A stretch of DNA of 64,000 nt from Pseudomonas rubra (GCF_028656935.1 NZ_JAMDGZ010000040.1:1-64000), one strand, 5' to 3'; numbered from the stretch's first letter, positions 1-9,339 are shown. A program made the numbers and translations. Notes: generated by a model not told the origin, from the sequence alone.

Positions 1-83
1 AGCGTTTATTTTGAAGTTTTCCAGAATTTCTCTTTCAACTTCAACCACTTGACTCGCTGCGATCTCTCGTTAGCGGGAGGCGA
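1..83 (-). other. Probable rRNA operon leader (5' part)
   Basis: Read on the minus strand, this stretch follows the promoter at 84-111 and runs off the left edge. It resembles Pseudomonas 16S rRNA leader DNA: AT-richer than its surroundings, no open reading frame, and ending at the window edge in AAATAAACGCT, which would complete a TTGACA if the next bases are TGACA. The rRNA gene itself is outside the window, so this is an inference from the promoters and sequence character. Confidence 0.5.
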
Positions 84-111
84 ATTCTACAGCGTTTCAA
101 TCCGCTGTCAA
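84..111 (-). promoter_or_regulatory. Strong sigma-70 promoter, probable rRNA P2
   Basis: On the minus strand a perfect -35 TTGACA (106-111) is followed after 16 bases by a -10 TAGAAT (84-89). It fires leftwards out of the window. A near-consensus promoter with a 16-base spacer, in tandem with another, is typical of ribosomal RNA operons. Confidence 0.65.
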
Positions 112-227
112 CCACCTTTTTCACCGCTAGCGATCTTTCGATCGAAGCCCCTCCGGAATGCCCTGAAACTGCTAACTCGTTGAAACTCAAGGAGTTTTCA
201 GCTCCGACTGCGCCGGAAGTGGGGCGA

Positions 228-255
228 ATTATAGAGAGATTAAATCGGGCGTCAA
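228..255 (-). promoter_or_regulatory. Strong sigma-70 promoter, probable rRNA P1
   Basis: On the minus strand TTGACG (250-255) and a perfect TATAAT (228-233) are separated by 16 bases. It lies 144 bases upstream of a second promoter with the same spacing and points the same way, towards sequence left of the window. The convergent gene at 320 is not its target. Confidence 0.65.
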
Positions 256-319
256 GGACTTATTACAAACTTATGACAACATGCCTTTGAAACGCCTCTC
301 TATATAGAAGGGAAGGGCG

Positions 320-1540
320 TCAAACCACCCTAGCCACCTGCAAACGCTCGATCTCCGCAGCCGACAAGCCAAGCACCTCACCGAGGATCTGCTCGGTATG
401 CTCGCCCAACAACGGCGGCGCATGGCGATACTCCACCGGCGTCCTGGACAAACGAATCGGGCTGGCCACCTGCGGCACCTGCCCGGCAAGCGGGTGAGGC
501 ATTTCAATCGCCAGCCCCCGCGCCTTGACCTGAGGATCGGCAAACATCTGCGCCAGGTCATTGATAGGCCCGCACGGCACACCCACCTGCTCCAGTTGCG
601 CGACCCATTGCGCAGTGGTCTTGAACACCGTGGCCTGGCGGATCAACGGGATCAGCTCGGCACGATTGGCAACCCGCTGCTTATTAGTAGCAAAGCGTGG
701 GTCGTCCGCCCATTGCGGCTGGCCTGCGACCTCGGCGAACTTGCGGAACTGCCCGTCGTTGCCCACGGTAAGAATGAAATCGCCGTCAGCGGTAGGGAAG
801 TCCTGGTAAGGCACGATATTGGGATGAGCATTGCCCAGGCGCCGAGGCGGGGTGCCGGTAGTGAGGTAGTTCATGGCCTGGTTGGCCAGGCAGGCAACCT
901 GCACGTCGAGCAACGCCATATCGATGTGCTGGCCGCCGCCATCGCGGTCACGATGGGCGAGGGCGGCCAGAATCGCTACGGTCGAGTACAGCCCGGTGAG
1001 GATGTCAGTCAGCGCTACACCCACCTTTACCGGCCCCGCACCTTCTTCACCCTCCGGGCGCCCAGTCAGGCTCATCAGCCCGCCCAGGCCCTGGATCATG
1101 AAGTCATAGCCTGCACGCTTGGCGTAGGGCCCGGTCTGGCCGAAGCCGGTGACCGAGCAGTACACCAGGCGCGGGTTGATCGCCTTCAGACTTTCATAGT
1201 CCAGCCCATAGGCAGCCAGCCCACCCACCTTGAAGTTCTCGATCAGCACGTCCGACTTGGCCGCCAGCTCGCGCACCAGATACTGGCCCTCGGGCTGGGT
1301 GAAGTCGATGGTCAGCGAACGCTTGTTGCGGTTGGCCGCCAGATAGTAGGCCGCCTCGCTGGTGTTCTCGCCATAGGCGTCCTTGAGGAAGGGCGGGCCC
1401 CAGGCGCGCGTGTCATCGCCGCTGCCTGGGCGCTCGACCTTGATCACTTCGGCACCCAGGTCAGCAAGAATCTGCCCGGACCACGGCCCGGCCAGTACTC
1501 GCGACAGGTCCAGCACCCGCAGATGAGATAGCGCGCCCAT
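320..1540 (-). CDS. gcdG: Family III CoA-transferase, glutarate CoA-transferase
   Basis: A 406-residue CaiB/BaiF-type CoA-transferase. The opening LRVLDLSRVLAGPW motif and full length fit the family, and D179 in the TDILTG segment aligns with the catalytic aspartate of formyl-CoA transferases. Next to glutaryl-CoA dehydrogenase it most likely activates glutarate to glutaryl-CoA with succinyl-CoA as donor, in the cytoplasm, as part of lysine/glutarate degradation. The start ATG at 1540 has AAGGAGCC just upstream. It lies 13 bases downstream of gcdH on the same strand, so the two should be one operon. The exact CoA donor is inferred from context. Confidence 0.85.
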   Translation of the reverse strand: MGALSHLRVLDLSRVLAGPWSGQILADLGAEVIKVERPGSGDDTRAWGPPFLKDAYGENTSEAAYYLAANRNKRSLTIDFTQPEGQYLVRELAAKSDVLIENFKVGGLAAYGLDYESLKAINPRLVYCSVTGFGQTGPYAKRAGYDFMIQGLGGLMSLTGRPEGEEGAGPVKVGVALTDILTGLYSTVAILAALAHRDRDGGGQHIDMALLDVQVACLANQAMNYLTTGTPPRRLGNAHPNIVPYQDFPTADGDFILTVGNDGQFRKFAEVAGQPQWADDPRFATNKQRVANRAELIPLIRQATVFKTTAQWVAQLEQVGVPCGPINDLAQMFADPQVKARGLAIEMPHPLAGQVPQVASPIRLSRTPVEYRHAPPLLGEHTEQILGEVLGLSAAEIERLQVARVV

Positions 1541-1553
1541 AGCTGGCTCCTTA

Positions 1554-2735
1554 TTAATAGAAGGACTGAATGCCGGTCTGCGCGCGACCGAGGATCAGCG
1601 CGTGCACGTCGTGAGTGCCTTCATAGGTGTTGACCACCTCAAGGTTGACCAAGTGACGGGCCACGCCGAATTCGTCGGAGATACCGTTACCACCGAGCAT
1701 GTCGCGAGCCAGACGGGCGATATCCAGGGCCTTGCCGCAGGAGTTGCGCTTCATGATCGAGGTGATTTCGACCGCAGCGGTGCCTTCGTCCTTCATCCGA
1801 CCCAGGCGCAGGCAACCTTGCAAAGCCAGGGTGATTTCGGTCTGCATGTCGGCCAGCTTCTTCTGGATCAGCTGGTTGGCGGCAAGTGGGCGACCGAACT
1901 GCTTACGGTCCAGAGTGTACTGGCGCGCGGTGTGCCAGCAGGCTTCCGCAGCCCCCAGGGCGCCCCAGGAGATGCCATAACGGGCGGAGTTCAGGCAGGT
2001 GAACGGGCCTTTCAAGCCACGCACATCCGGGAAGATGTTCTCTTCGGGCACGAACACGTTGTCCATGACGATCTCGCCAGTGATCGAAGCGCGCAGGCCG
2101 ACCTTACCGTGAATCGCCGGGGCGCTCAGGCCCTGCCAGCCTTTCTCGAGAACGAATCCGCGAATGTCGCCGGCATCATCCTTGGCCCAGACCACAAACA
2201 CGTCGGCGATCGGGCTGTTGGTGATCCACATTTTGCTGCCGCTCAGGCGATAGCCGCCGTCTACCTTCTTGGCCCGGGTGATCATCGAGCCCGGGTCGGA
2301 ACCATGGTCAGGCTCGGTCAGACCGAAGCAACCGATCCATTCGCCGCTGGCGAGCTTGGGCAGGTACTTCTGCTTCTGGGCCTCGGTACCGAATTCGTTG
2401 ATCGGCACCATGACCAGGGAAGACTGCACGCTCATCATCGAGCGGTAGCCGGAGTCGATGCGCTCCACTTCCCGCGCAATCAGGCCGTAGCACACATAGT
2501 TCAGGCCGCTGCCGCCGTATTGCTCGGGAATGGTTGCCCCCAACAGGCCGATTTCGCCCATCTCGCGGAAGATCGCAGGGTCGGTTTGCTCGTGGCGGAA
2601 GGCCTCCAGCACGCGCGGGGCCAGCTTGTCCTGGGCGAACTGATAAGCGCTGTCACGCACCATGCGCTCTTCTTCAGTGAGCTGTTGGTCGAGCAACAGC
2701 GGGTCGATCCAGTTGAAGCTTGCTTTACCGGCCAT
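1554..2735 (-). CDS. gcdH: Glutaryl-CoA dehydrogenase
   Basis: A 393-residue acyl-CoA dehydrogenase that oxidises and decarboxylates glutaryl-CoA to crotonyl-CoA with FAD. The sequence has the family FAD/substrate segment GCFGLTEPDHGSDPGSM, and the C-terminal NTYEGTHDVHALILGRA holds the catalytic base E372. The WIDPLLLDQQL opening is characteristic of GcdH rather than of short-chain acyl-CoA dehydrogenases. The start ATG is preceded by a GAGGA site. First gene of a gcdH-gcdG operon, divergent from gcdR, which probably controls it in response to glutarate. Confidence 0.93.
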   Translation of the reverse strand: MAGKASFNWIDPLLLDQQLTEEERMVRDSAYQFAQDKLAPRVLEAFRHEQTDPAIFREMGEIGLLGATIPEQYGGSGLNYVCYGLIAREVERIDSGYRSMMSVQSSLVMVPINEFGTEAQKQKYLPKLASGEWIGCFGLTEPDHGSDPGSMITRAKKVDGGYRLSGSKMWITNSPIADVFVVWAKDDAGDIRGFVLEKGWQGLSAPAIHGKVGLRASITGEIVMDNVFVPEENIFPDVRGLKGPFTCLNSARYGISWGALGAAEACWHTARQYTLDRKQFGRPLAANQLIQKKLADMQTEITLALQGCLRLGRMKDEGTAAVEITSIMKRNSCGKALDIARLARDMLGGNGISDEFGVARHLVNLEVVNTYEGTHDVHALILGRAQTGIQSFY

Positions 2736-2895
2736 GAGCGAATCCTCGAGAGATGGGTCCAGAGTTGTTGTGCATTGATCCTAGGCCCGTTCAGGCGACG
2801 AGACAAACGAGGATTGCGCATGCTCTTGTGATATTTTCTCACTTCGTCATGGCCGAAAAGGCCATCTTCACGCCACATTAGTGAGGTCGCTGTAC

Positions 2896-3822
2896 ATGCG
2901 ACGCAAGATCCCCAGCACAGCGGCACTGGTCTGCTTTGAGGCCGCCGCCCGCCACGAGAGCTTTACCAAGGCATCCCAGGAGCTATCCCTGACCCAGGGC
3001 GCCGTATGTCGGCAAATCGCCGGGCTCGAGGAGTTTCTCAATGTCGAATTGTTTCGCCGCTCCCGGCGCGGGGTGAAGCTCACGGAAGCCGGGCTTTCCT
3101 ATAGCCGTCGAGTCGCCACCCAACTGGATGCGGTAGAGCGCGACACCTTGTCGGTGATGGGCCAGCAGGGCGCCAACGTCATCGAACTGGCAGTGGTGCC
3201 AACCTTCGGCACTCAATGGCTGCTGCCGCGGCTCAAGGACTTCCAGCAGCGCCACCCGGAGGTCACAGTCAACCTGACCAACCGTACCCGGCCATTTCTG
3301 TTTGCCGACACCAGCTTCGACGCGGCGATCTACTTCGGTGATGCCGACTGGTCGGGCACCGAGTCCCACCGACTGATGGGTGAGAACCCCGTACCGGTAT
3401 GCAGCCCGGCGTTGCTGGCCGGCAACCGGCAACTCACGCCCGGGCAGATTGCCCAGCTACCGCTGCTGCAGCAGACCACCCGACCCTATGCCTGGCGCCA
3501 ATGGTTCAACAGCCTGGATATGAGCGTCGCGCGCGACATGACCGGCCCACGCTATGAGCTATTCTCGATGTTGGCGCAGGCCGCCATGCACGAGATGGGC
3601 GTGGCACTGATTCCACCCTTCCTGATCCAGCGCGAACTGGCGGAAGGGCACCTGGTGGTAGCCAGCCCGCACGCGCTGTCGAGCATCAAGGCTTATTACC
3701 TGATGATCCCCGAGCGCAAGGTGGAATCGGCCTCGTTGCGCGCCTTCCGCGACTGGCTGGTGACTGAAGCAAGCCGCTACGCCGCAGTACATAAGGACGA
3801 CAACTTTAAACTGACCCCGTAG
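2896..3822 (+). CDS. gcdR: LysR-type regulator of glutarate catabolism
   Basis: A LysR-family activator of 308 residues. The N-terminal winged helix-turn-helix (roughly residues 5-65, with FTKASQELSLTQGAVCRQI) and the periplasmic-binding-protein-like effector domain are both complete; the sequence is of the GcvA/AmpR subgroup. An in-frame GTG lies at 2881, but ATG 2896 gives the usual N-terminus MRRKIPST. It is divergent from gcdH with about 160 bases between the starts, the usual arrangement of a LysR gene and its target. Glutarate responsiveness is inferred from context and known Pseudomonas GcdR. Confidence 0.85.
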   Translation: MRRKIPSTAALVCFEAAARHESFTKASQELSLTQGAVCRQIAGLEEFLNVELFRRSRRGVKLTEAGLSYSRRVATQLDAVERDTLSVMGQQGANVIELAVVPTFGTQWLLPRLKDFQQRHPEVTVNLTNRTRPFLFADTSFDAAIYFGDADWSGTESHRLMGENPVPVCSPALLAGNRQLTPGQIAQLPLLQQTTRPYAWRQWFNSLDMSVARDMTGPRYELFSMLAQAAMHEMGVALIPPFLIQRELAEGHLVVASPHALSSIKAYYLMIPERKVESASLRAFRDWLVTEASRYAAVHKDDNFKLTP

Positions 3823-4228
3823 TCAATAAAATCCAAGCCCTACAGATATAAGAAAATGTCGCATTTAACCCAACTGTTTCAGGCACCCTCACAAAAGCCC
3901 TTAACCCTGCTGTCTATGCGGCTTTCACAGCATAAATCGCGCTTTGATCATGGCATTCAGCAAAATCGGCGGAAAATTTTCAAATTTTACCGTAATCTCC
4001 CTGAAGCCCACGTTTGGCGGGCTCCAGGCCTGTTCTTGCGACATTCGGTCACAGGGTGACTTGTAGTTTGATTGCCGTCACCCTTCAAAACTGGTTGAAG
4101 CGATTCAGGAATCACCTGCAAAATGCCGCGCCCCGCCTGAATTCGGCGGGATCGTGCTGATCGGCCGCCCCAGCGCACCATCCGCAGTGCACTGGTTTAC
4201 CAACAAAAGATCACGCAGGAGAAATGAC
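3823..4228 (+). other. Intergenic region, pntAA leader
   Basis: These 406 bases hold no convincing gene. The first 150 bases are AT-richer and probably contain the end of the gcdR transcript. A small hairpin (CCCGCC 4132-4137 with GGCGGG 4145-4150) lies about 80 bases before pntAA, in its probable untranslated leader. No clear promoter hexamers could be fixed. Confidence 0.4.
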
Positions 4229-5350
4229 GTGCACATTGGTGTTCCTCTCGAAACGCAGACGGGCGAAACACGGGTTGCTGCAACCCCGGAAACCATCAAG
4301 AAACTGATTGGCCAGGGGCATCAAGTCACAGTCCAGAGCGGCGCCGGCGTCAATGCCAGCGTTCCGGACAGTGCCTATGAAGCAGCAGGCGCCACTATTG
4401 GCAGCGCTGCCGATGCGTTTGGAGCTCAGCTTGTTCTGAAGGTTGTAGCCCCTGACGATAGCGAACTGGCCCAGATCAAGAGCGGCACCGTTCTGGTGGG
4501 CATGCTCAATCCATTCAACAACGAAACCATTGCCAAGATGGCCGAGCGCGGCATCACCGCCTTTGCCCTTGAAGCTGCGCCGCGCACCTCGCGAGCACAA
4601 AGCCTCGATGTGTTGTCGTCGCAAGCCAACATCGCCGGTTACAAGGCCGTGTTGCTGGCGGCTCACCACTATCCGCGCTTCATGCCGATGCTGATGACTG
4701 CTGCCGGTACCGTTAAAGCCGCACGCGTGCTGATCCTCGGCGCAGGTGTCGCCGGGCTGCAGGCCATCGCCACGGCCAAGCGCCTGGGTGCGGTGATCGA
4801 AGCCTCGGACGTGCGTCCGGCGGTAAAAGAGCAGATCGAATCGCTGGGCGCCAAGTTCATCGATGTCCCTTACGAGACGGATGAAGAGCGCGAATGCGCC
4901 GAAGGTGTCGGGGGTTACGCCCGGCCCATGCCGGCCAGCTGGATGCAGCGCCAGGCCCTGGCGGTGCACGAGCGCGCCAAACAGGCCGATATCGTCATAA
5001 CCACCGCACTGATTCCCGGCCGCAAGGCACCGACCTTGCTCAGCGCCGAGACCGTGGCGCAGATGAAGCCCGGCTCGGTGGTCATCGACCTGGCTGCAGC
5101 CCAGGGTGGCAACTGCCCGCTGACCGTTGCCGACCAGGTAGTGGTAGAGCAGGGCGTGACCATCGTCGGCCCGACCAACCTGCCAGCCCAGGTTGGCGCT
5201 GATGCCTCGGCGCTGTATGCGCGCAACCTGCTCGACTTCATGAAGCTGCTGTTCGACAAGGACGGCGCACTGACGATCAACCTCGAAGACGACATCGTCG
5301 CCGCGTGCCTGATGTGCCGCGACGGCCAGGTCATCCGCAAGAACGGATAA
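4229..5350 (+). CDS. pntAA: Transhydrogenase subunit alpha part 1 (NAD-binding)
   Basis: Domain I of the proton-translocating NAD(P) transhydrogenase: a cytoplasmic NAD(H)-binding subunit of 373 residues. It opens HIGVPLETQTGETRVAATP, typical of the alanine dehydrogenase/PNT fold, and has a Rossmann GAGVAG near residues 171-176. The GTG start at 4229 is chosen because AGGAG (4217-4221) sits seven bases before it and the protein then starts exactly where the family does; an upstream in-frame start would add 25 unrelated residues. First gene of the pntAA-AB-B operon, which makes NADPH from NADH using the proton gradient. Confidence 0.93.
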   Translation: MHIGVPLETQTGETRVAATPETIKKLIGQGHQVTVQSGAGVNASVPDSAYEAAGATIGSAADAFGAQLVLKVVAPDDSELAQIKSGTVLVGMLNPFNNETIAKMAERGITAFALEAAPRTSRAQSLDVLSSQANIAGYKAVLLAAHHYPRFMPMLMTAAGTVKAARVLILGAGVAGLQAIATAKRLGAVIEASDVRPAVKEQIESLGAKFIDVPYETDEERECAEGVGGYARPMPASWMQRQALAVHERAKQADIVITTALIPGRKAPTLLSAETVAQMKPGSVVIDLAAAQGGNCPLTVADQVVVEQGVTIVGPTNLPAQVGADASALYARNLLDFMKLLFDKDGALTINLEDDIVAACLMCRDGQVIRKNG

Positions 5351-5361
5351 GGAGCCAGACA

Positions 5362-5694
5362 ATGGAAGACATGCTGATCTCTCACGGCGTCTATAACCTG
5401 ATCATCTTCGTGCTGGCGATCTATGTCGGTTATCACGTGGTCTGGAACGTCACCCCGGCACTGCACACCCCGTTGATGGCGGTCACCAACGCCATTTCCG
5501 CCATTGTCATCGTCGGCGCCATGCTGGCCGCCGCGCTGACCGTGACACCGCTGGGCAAGACCATGGGCACCCTTGCGGTGGCCCTGGCCGCGGTCAACGT
5601 ATTCGGCGGTTTCCTCGTCACCCGGCGCATGCTGGAGATGTTCAAGAAGAAAGCCCCAGGCAAGGGCGCAGCGAAGCAAGAGGGGCAGAAGTAA
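5362..5694 (+). CDS. pntAB: Transhydrogenase subunit alpha part 2 (membrane)
   Basis: A 110-residue membrane protein with about three hydrophobic segments, matching the separate C-terminal alpha subunit of split transhydrogenases. It supplies part of membrane domain II, which carries protons. The ATG at 5362 follows AGGAGCC and leaves 11 bases after pntAA; the stop is two bases before pntB. The Lys/Gly-rich tail (KKKAPGKGAAKQEGQK) is cytoplasmic by the positive-inside rule. Confidence 0.92.
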   Translation: MEDMLISHGVYNLIIFVLAIYVGYHVVWNVTPALHTPLMAVTNAISAIVIVGAMLAAALTVTPLGKTMGTLAVALAAVNVFGGFLVTRRMLEMFKKKAPGKGAAKQEGQK

Positions 5695-5696
5695 AC

Positions 5697-7133
5697 ATGA
5701 GCATGAACCTGGTAACACTTCTCTACCTTGTCGCCTCGGTGTGCTTCATCCAGGCGCTCAAAGGCCTGTCGCACCCGACCACCTCGCGGCGCGGCAACCT
5801 GTTCGGCATGCTCGGCATGGCCCTGGCGGTGATTACCACCGTGGGCCTCATCTATAAGCTGGGCGCTGAGCTGGCCACCGATGGTATCGGCTACGTCATT
5901 GTCGGCCTGCTGGTTGGCGGTACCGCCGGCTCGATCATGGCCAAACGCGTTGAAATGACCAAGATGCCCGAGCTGGTCGCCTTCATGCACAGCATGATCG
6001 GCCTGGCCGCGGTGTTCATCTCCATTGCCGCGGTGGTCGAACCGCAATCGCTGGGCATCGTTGCCAGCATCAGCGACCCGATCCCGACCGGTAACCGCCT
6101 GGAACTGTTCCTCGGCGCCGCCATCGGTGCGATCACCTTCTCAGGTTCGGTCATTGCCTTCGGCAAGCTCTCGGGCAAGTACAAGTTCCGCCTGTTTCAG
6201 GGGGCACCGGTACAGTTCAGCGGCCAACACAAGCTGAACCTGGTCCTGGGCCTGGCCACCCTCGGCCTGGGCCTGGTGTTCACCTTCACCGGCAGTTACA
6301 GCGCCTTTGCCCTGATGCTGATCCTGGCGTTCATCATGGGCGTGCTGATCATCATCCCGATTGGTGGCGCCGACATGCCAGTGGTGGTGTCGATGCTCAA
6401 CAGCTACTCGGGTTGGGCGGCAGCCGGTATCGGCTTCTCGCTGAACAACTCGATGCTGATCATCGCCGGCTCCCTGGTCGGTTCGTCCGGTGCGATCCTC
6501 TCGTACATCATGTGCAAGGCGATGAACCGTTCGTTCTTCAACGTCATCCTCGGCGGTTTCGGTGGTGCGGCAGAAGCGGCCGGCCCTGCAGGTGCCAAGG
6601 AAGCCCGCCCGGTGAAATCCGGTTCGGCCGACGACGCCACCTTCCTGCTCAGCAACGCCGACACCGTGATCATCGTCCCGGGCTACGGCCTGGCGGTGGC
6701 CCGTGCCCAGCACGCGCTCAAGGAGTTGACCGAGAAGCTGACCCACAACGGCGTGACCGTGAAGTATGCGATCCACCCGGTAGCAGGGCGCATGCCTGGG
6801 CACATGAACGTACTGTTGGCCGAAGCCGAAGTGCCGTACGACCAGGTGTTCGAGATGGACGACATCAACTCCGAGTTCGGCCAGGCCGATGTGGTGCTAG
6901 TGCTCGGCGCCAACGACGTGGTCAACCCGGCGGCCAAGAACGATCCGAAGTCGCCGATTGCCGGCATGCCGATCCTCGAAGCCTTCAAGGCCAAGACCAT
7001 CATCGTCAACAAGCGCTCGATGGCCAGCGGCTACGCCGGCCTGGATAACGAGCTGTTCTATCTGGACAAAACCATGATGGTCTTCGGCGACGCCAAGAAG
7101 GTCATCGAAGACATGGTCAAAGCGGTCGAATAA
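5697..7133 (+). CDS. pntB: Transhydrogenase subunit beta (NADP-binding)
   Basis: The 478-residue beta subunit, with around nine membrane helices over the first 270 residues and a C-terminal NADP(H)-binding domain III. In domain III the GYGLAVARAQHALKEL segment and the VLVLGANDVVNPAA segment are the recognisable nucleotide-binding parts. It completes the enzyme with PntAA and PntAB and starts two bases after pntAB stops. A strong intrinsic terminator follows, so the operon has three genes. Confidence 0.95.
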   Translation: MSMNLVTLLYLVASVCFIQALKGLSHPTTSRRGNLFGMLGMALAVITTVGLIYKLGAELATDGIGYVIVGLLVGGTAGSIMAKRVEMTKMPELVAFMHSMIGLAAVFISIAAVVEPQSLGIVASISDPIPTGNRLELFLGAAIGAITFSGSVIAFGKLSGKYKFRLFQGAPVQFSGQHKLNLVLGLATLGLGLVFTFTGSYSAFALMLILAFIMGVLIIIPIGGADMPVVVSMLNSYSGWAAAGIGFSLNNSMLIIAGSLVGSSGAILSYIMCKAMNRSFFNVILGGFGGAAEAAGPAGAKEARPVKSGSADDATFLLSNADTVIIVPGYGLAVARAQHALKELTEKLTHNGVTVKYAIHPVAGRMPGHMNVLLAEAEVPYDQVFEMDDINSEFGQADVVLVLGANDVVNPAAKNDPKSPIAGMPILEAFKAKTIIVNKRSMASGYAGLDNELFYLDKTMMVFGDAKKVIEDMVKAVE

Positions 7134-7157
7134 GCCTACAAAACTGCTGTGACAAAT

Positions 7158-7188
7158 AGCCCCAGCGCGGTACCGGCTGGGGCTTTTT
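7158..7188 (+). terminator. Intrinsic terminator of the pnt operon
   Basis: A perfect 9-base-pair stem AGCCCCAGC (7158-7166) with GCTGGGGCT (7176-7184) is followed by a T run, 24 bases after the pntB stop. Confidence 0.9.
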
Positions 7189-7311
7189 CATGCCCGGCCA
7201 GCCGACAGAAGGCTCAGCTTCAAGGCTTTGCATTCGACCTTGGTCGCGGGACGTGGCCAGGCGAAAACACTAGACTGCGCATCTAGCTTTAGTAGCCCGA
7301 GATAACAATCC

Positions 7312-8805
7312 ATGTACCGTGATCGTATCCGCTTGTCCTCCCTGCACAGCAAGGTAATGAGTGCGGCTGATGCCGCTGGCCTGATCGAGGACGGCATGAC
7401 CGTCGGCATGAGCGGTTTCACCCGCGCCGGTGAAGCCAAGGCCGTGCCCCACGCACTGGCCGAACGCGCTAAACAGTCGCCGCTGAAAATCAGCCTGATG
7501 ACCGGCGCAAGCCTGGGCAACGACCTCGATAAACAACTGACCGAGGCCGGTGTGCTGGCCCGGCGCATGCCGTTCCAGGTCGACAGCACCCTGCGCAAGG
7601 CCATCAATGCCGGCGAGGTGATGTTCATCGACCAGCACCTGTCGGAAACCGTCGAGCAGCTGCGCAACCAGCAGCTCAAGCTGCCGGACATCGCGGTCAT
7701 CGAAGCAGTGGCCATCACCGAGCAAGGCCACATCGTGCCGACCACTTCGGTGGGCAACTCGGCCAGCTTCGCGATTTTTGCCAAACAGGTCATTGTCGAG
7801 ATCAACCTGGCGCACAACGCCAACCTCGAAAGCCTGCACGACATCTATATCCCGACCTATCGTCCGACCCGCACGCCGATCCCGCTGGTAAAAGTCGATG
7901 ACCGCATCGGCAGCACCGCGATCCCGATCGACCCGGCCAAGATCGTCGGCATCGTCATCACCGATCAGTCTGACTCACCGTCCACCGTACTGGCGCCGGA
8001 CGATGAAACCCAGGGTATCGCCAACCACCTGATCAACTTCCTCAAGCAGGAAGTCGACGCCGGGCGCATGACCAACAAGCTCGGTCCGCTGCAGGCCGGT
8101 ATCGGCAACATCGCCAACGCGGTGATGTGCGGTCTGATCGACTCGCCGTTCGAAGACCTGACCATGTACTCCGAAGTACTGCAGGATTCGACCTTCGACC
8201 TGATCGACGCCGGCAAACTGAGTTTCGCCTCGGGCAGCTCGATCACCTTGTCGAGCCGCCGCAACGCCGACGTGTTTGGCAATCTGGAGCACTACAAGGA
8301 CAAACTGGTGCTGCGTCCGCAGGAAATCTCCAACCACCCCGAAGTGGTCCGCCGCCTGGGCATCATCGCCATCAACACGGCCCTTGAGTTCGACCTGTAC
8401 GGCAACGTCAACTCCACTCACGTCTGTGGCACGCGGATGATGAACGGCATCGGTGGCTCGGGCGACTTCGCCCGCAACGCGCACCTGGCGATTTTCGTCA
8501 CCAAGTCGATTGCCAAGGGCGGGGCGATTTCCAGCGTGGTGCCGATGGTCAGCCACGTCGACCACACCGAGCACGACGTCGACATTCTCGTTACCGAGCA
8601 AGGCCTGGCTGACCTGCGCGGCCTGGCGCCACGCGAGCGGGCCCGGGTGATCATCGACAACTGCGTGCACCCGGACTACCGCGACGCGCTGAACGACTAC
8701 TTCACCCGCGCTTGCGAGCGCGGTGGGCATACACCGCACATCCTGCGCGAAGCCCTAGCCTGGCACGAAAACCTGGAAGAAACCGGGCGCATGCTCGCCA
8801 GCTGA
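7312..8805 (+). CDS. Acetyl-CoA hydrolase / succinate CoA-transferase
   Basis: A 497-residue member of the acetyl-CoA hydrolase/transferase family (Ach1, ScpC/AarC type). The C-terminal half carries the glycine-rich MNGIGGSGDFARNA segment and TEQGLADLRGLAP, both typical of the class I CoA-transferase fold. Such enzymes move CoA between acetyl-CoA and succinate or slowly hydrolyse acetyl-CoA; sequence alone does not decide which. Start ATG 7312 has only a weak GAGA upstream, which may limit translation. A CTAGACT at 7270-7276 resembles a sigma-S -10. Monocistronic, since the pnt terminator is upstream and a long gap follows. Confidence 0.88.
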   Translation: MYRDRIRLSSLHSKVMSAADAAGLIEDGMTVGMSGFTRAGEAKAVPHALAERAKQSPLKISLMTGASLGNDLDKQLTEAGVLARRMPFQVDSTLRKAINAGEVMFIDQHLSETVEQLRNQQLKLPDIAVIEAVAITEQGHIVPTTSVGNSASFAIFAKQVIVEINLAHNANLESLHDIYIPTYRPTRTPIPLVKVDDRIGSTAIPIDPAKIVGIVITDQSDSPSTVLAPDDETQGIANHLINFLKQEVDAGRMTNKLGPLQAGIGNIANAVMCGLIDSPFEDLTMYSEVLQDSTFDLIDAGKLSFASGSSITLSSRRNADVFGNLEHYKDKLVLRPQEISNHPEVVRRLGIIAINTALEFDLYGNVNSTHVCGTRMMNGIGGSGDFARNAHLAIFVTKSIAKGGAISSVVPMVSHVDHTEHDVDILVTEQGLADLRGLAPRERARVIIDNCVHPDYRDALNDYFTRACERGGHTPHILREALAWHENLEETGRMLAS

Positions 8806-9123
8806 CCTGAACAGTCACCCGCCGGTTGTGTGCAATGCCAACCGGTCGGGCAACTGATATATTTGTTCAGGAGTAAACTGTTCTACTGTACTGGTGCTTT
8901 CAGTACCATTTTCCGCGACCCACGCTCCCATCCGATCAAAAATGCACCATTTTAGTGCTGACCAGTACAGTTGCGCCTATTCCGAGTGCAACAGTCGCTT
9001 TAAACAGTTAACTGGCCCATCACAATGTAGATGAACTGTATCTACTGTTATGGACGACAGAGGAGGATCATTGGCATCAGTTAAATCACTACCTAATGCC
9101 GCCACAAGCGGAAGGATGACATC
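8806..9123 (+). other. Intergenic region with CTGTAC repeats
   Basis: These 318 bases contain no gene. They hold several CTGTAC-like sites (about 8886, 8965, 9035) and are AT-richer than the neighbours. They serve as the upstream region of the DUF1127 gene at 9124, whose ribosome site (GGAAGGATG) lies just before its start. Confidence 0.5.
8886..8970 (+). promoter_or_regulatory. Inverted repeat CTGTACTGGT, candidate operator
   Basis: CTGTACTGGT at 8886-8895 and its exact reverse complement ACCAGTACAG at 8961-8970 lie 75 bases apart, with a further CAGTACC at 8901. Related sites with the same CTGTAC core occur upstream of the DUF2388 genes at 9453-9490. This suggests cooperative binding by one regulator; its identity is unknown. 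Confidence 0.4.
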
Positions 9124-9339
9124 ATGGAACGTACCCTCAGTTCCGATCTGGTTTTCGAAAACACCGCCGAACAATCCAAGGCCTCGCTGCCCCTGCGCCT
9201 GCTGGCCAACCTGATGCTGTGGCAACGCCGTATTGCCAGCCGCCACCAGCTGGCTCGCCTGGATTCGCGTCTGCTGGCTGATGCCGGTATCAGCGAAGCA
9301 CAACGCTACGAAGAGCTGAGCAAGCCGTTCTGGCGTTAA
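9124..9339 (+). CDS. DUF1127 small protein
   Basis: A 71-residue protein ending in a DUF1127 module (about residues 25-67: LANLMLWQRRIASRHQLARLDSRLLADAGIS). The family is short, arginine-rich and common in alpha- and gammaproteobacteria; some members take part in RNA turnover or in phosphate and carbon regulation, but no function is settled for this one. Start ATG 9124 has an upstream GGAAGG. It stands alone between a long regulatory-looking region and an intrinsic terminator. The CTGTAC sites upstream suggest tight control. Confidence 0.85.
   Translation: MERTLSSDLVFENTAEQSKASLPLRLLANLMLWQRRIASRHQLARLDSRLLADAGISEAQRYEELSKPFWR

Noticed and set aside
3856..4059. 67-codon frame between gcdR and pntAA
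   Set aside because: No ribosome site, no family pattern, and low-GC codon use unlike the neighbours.
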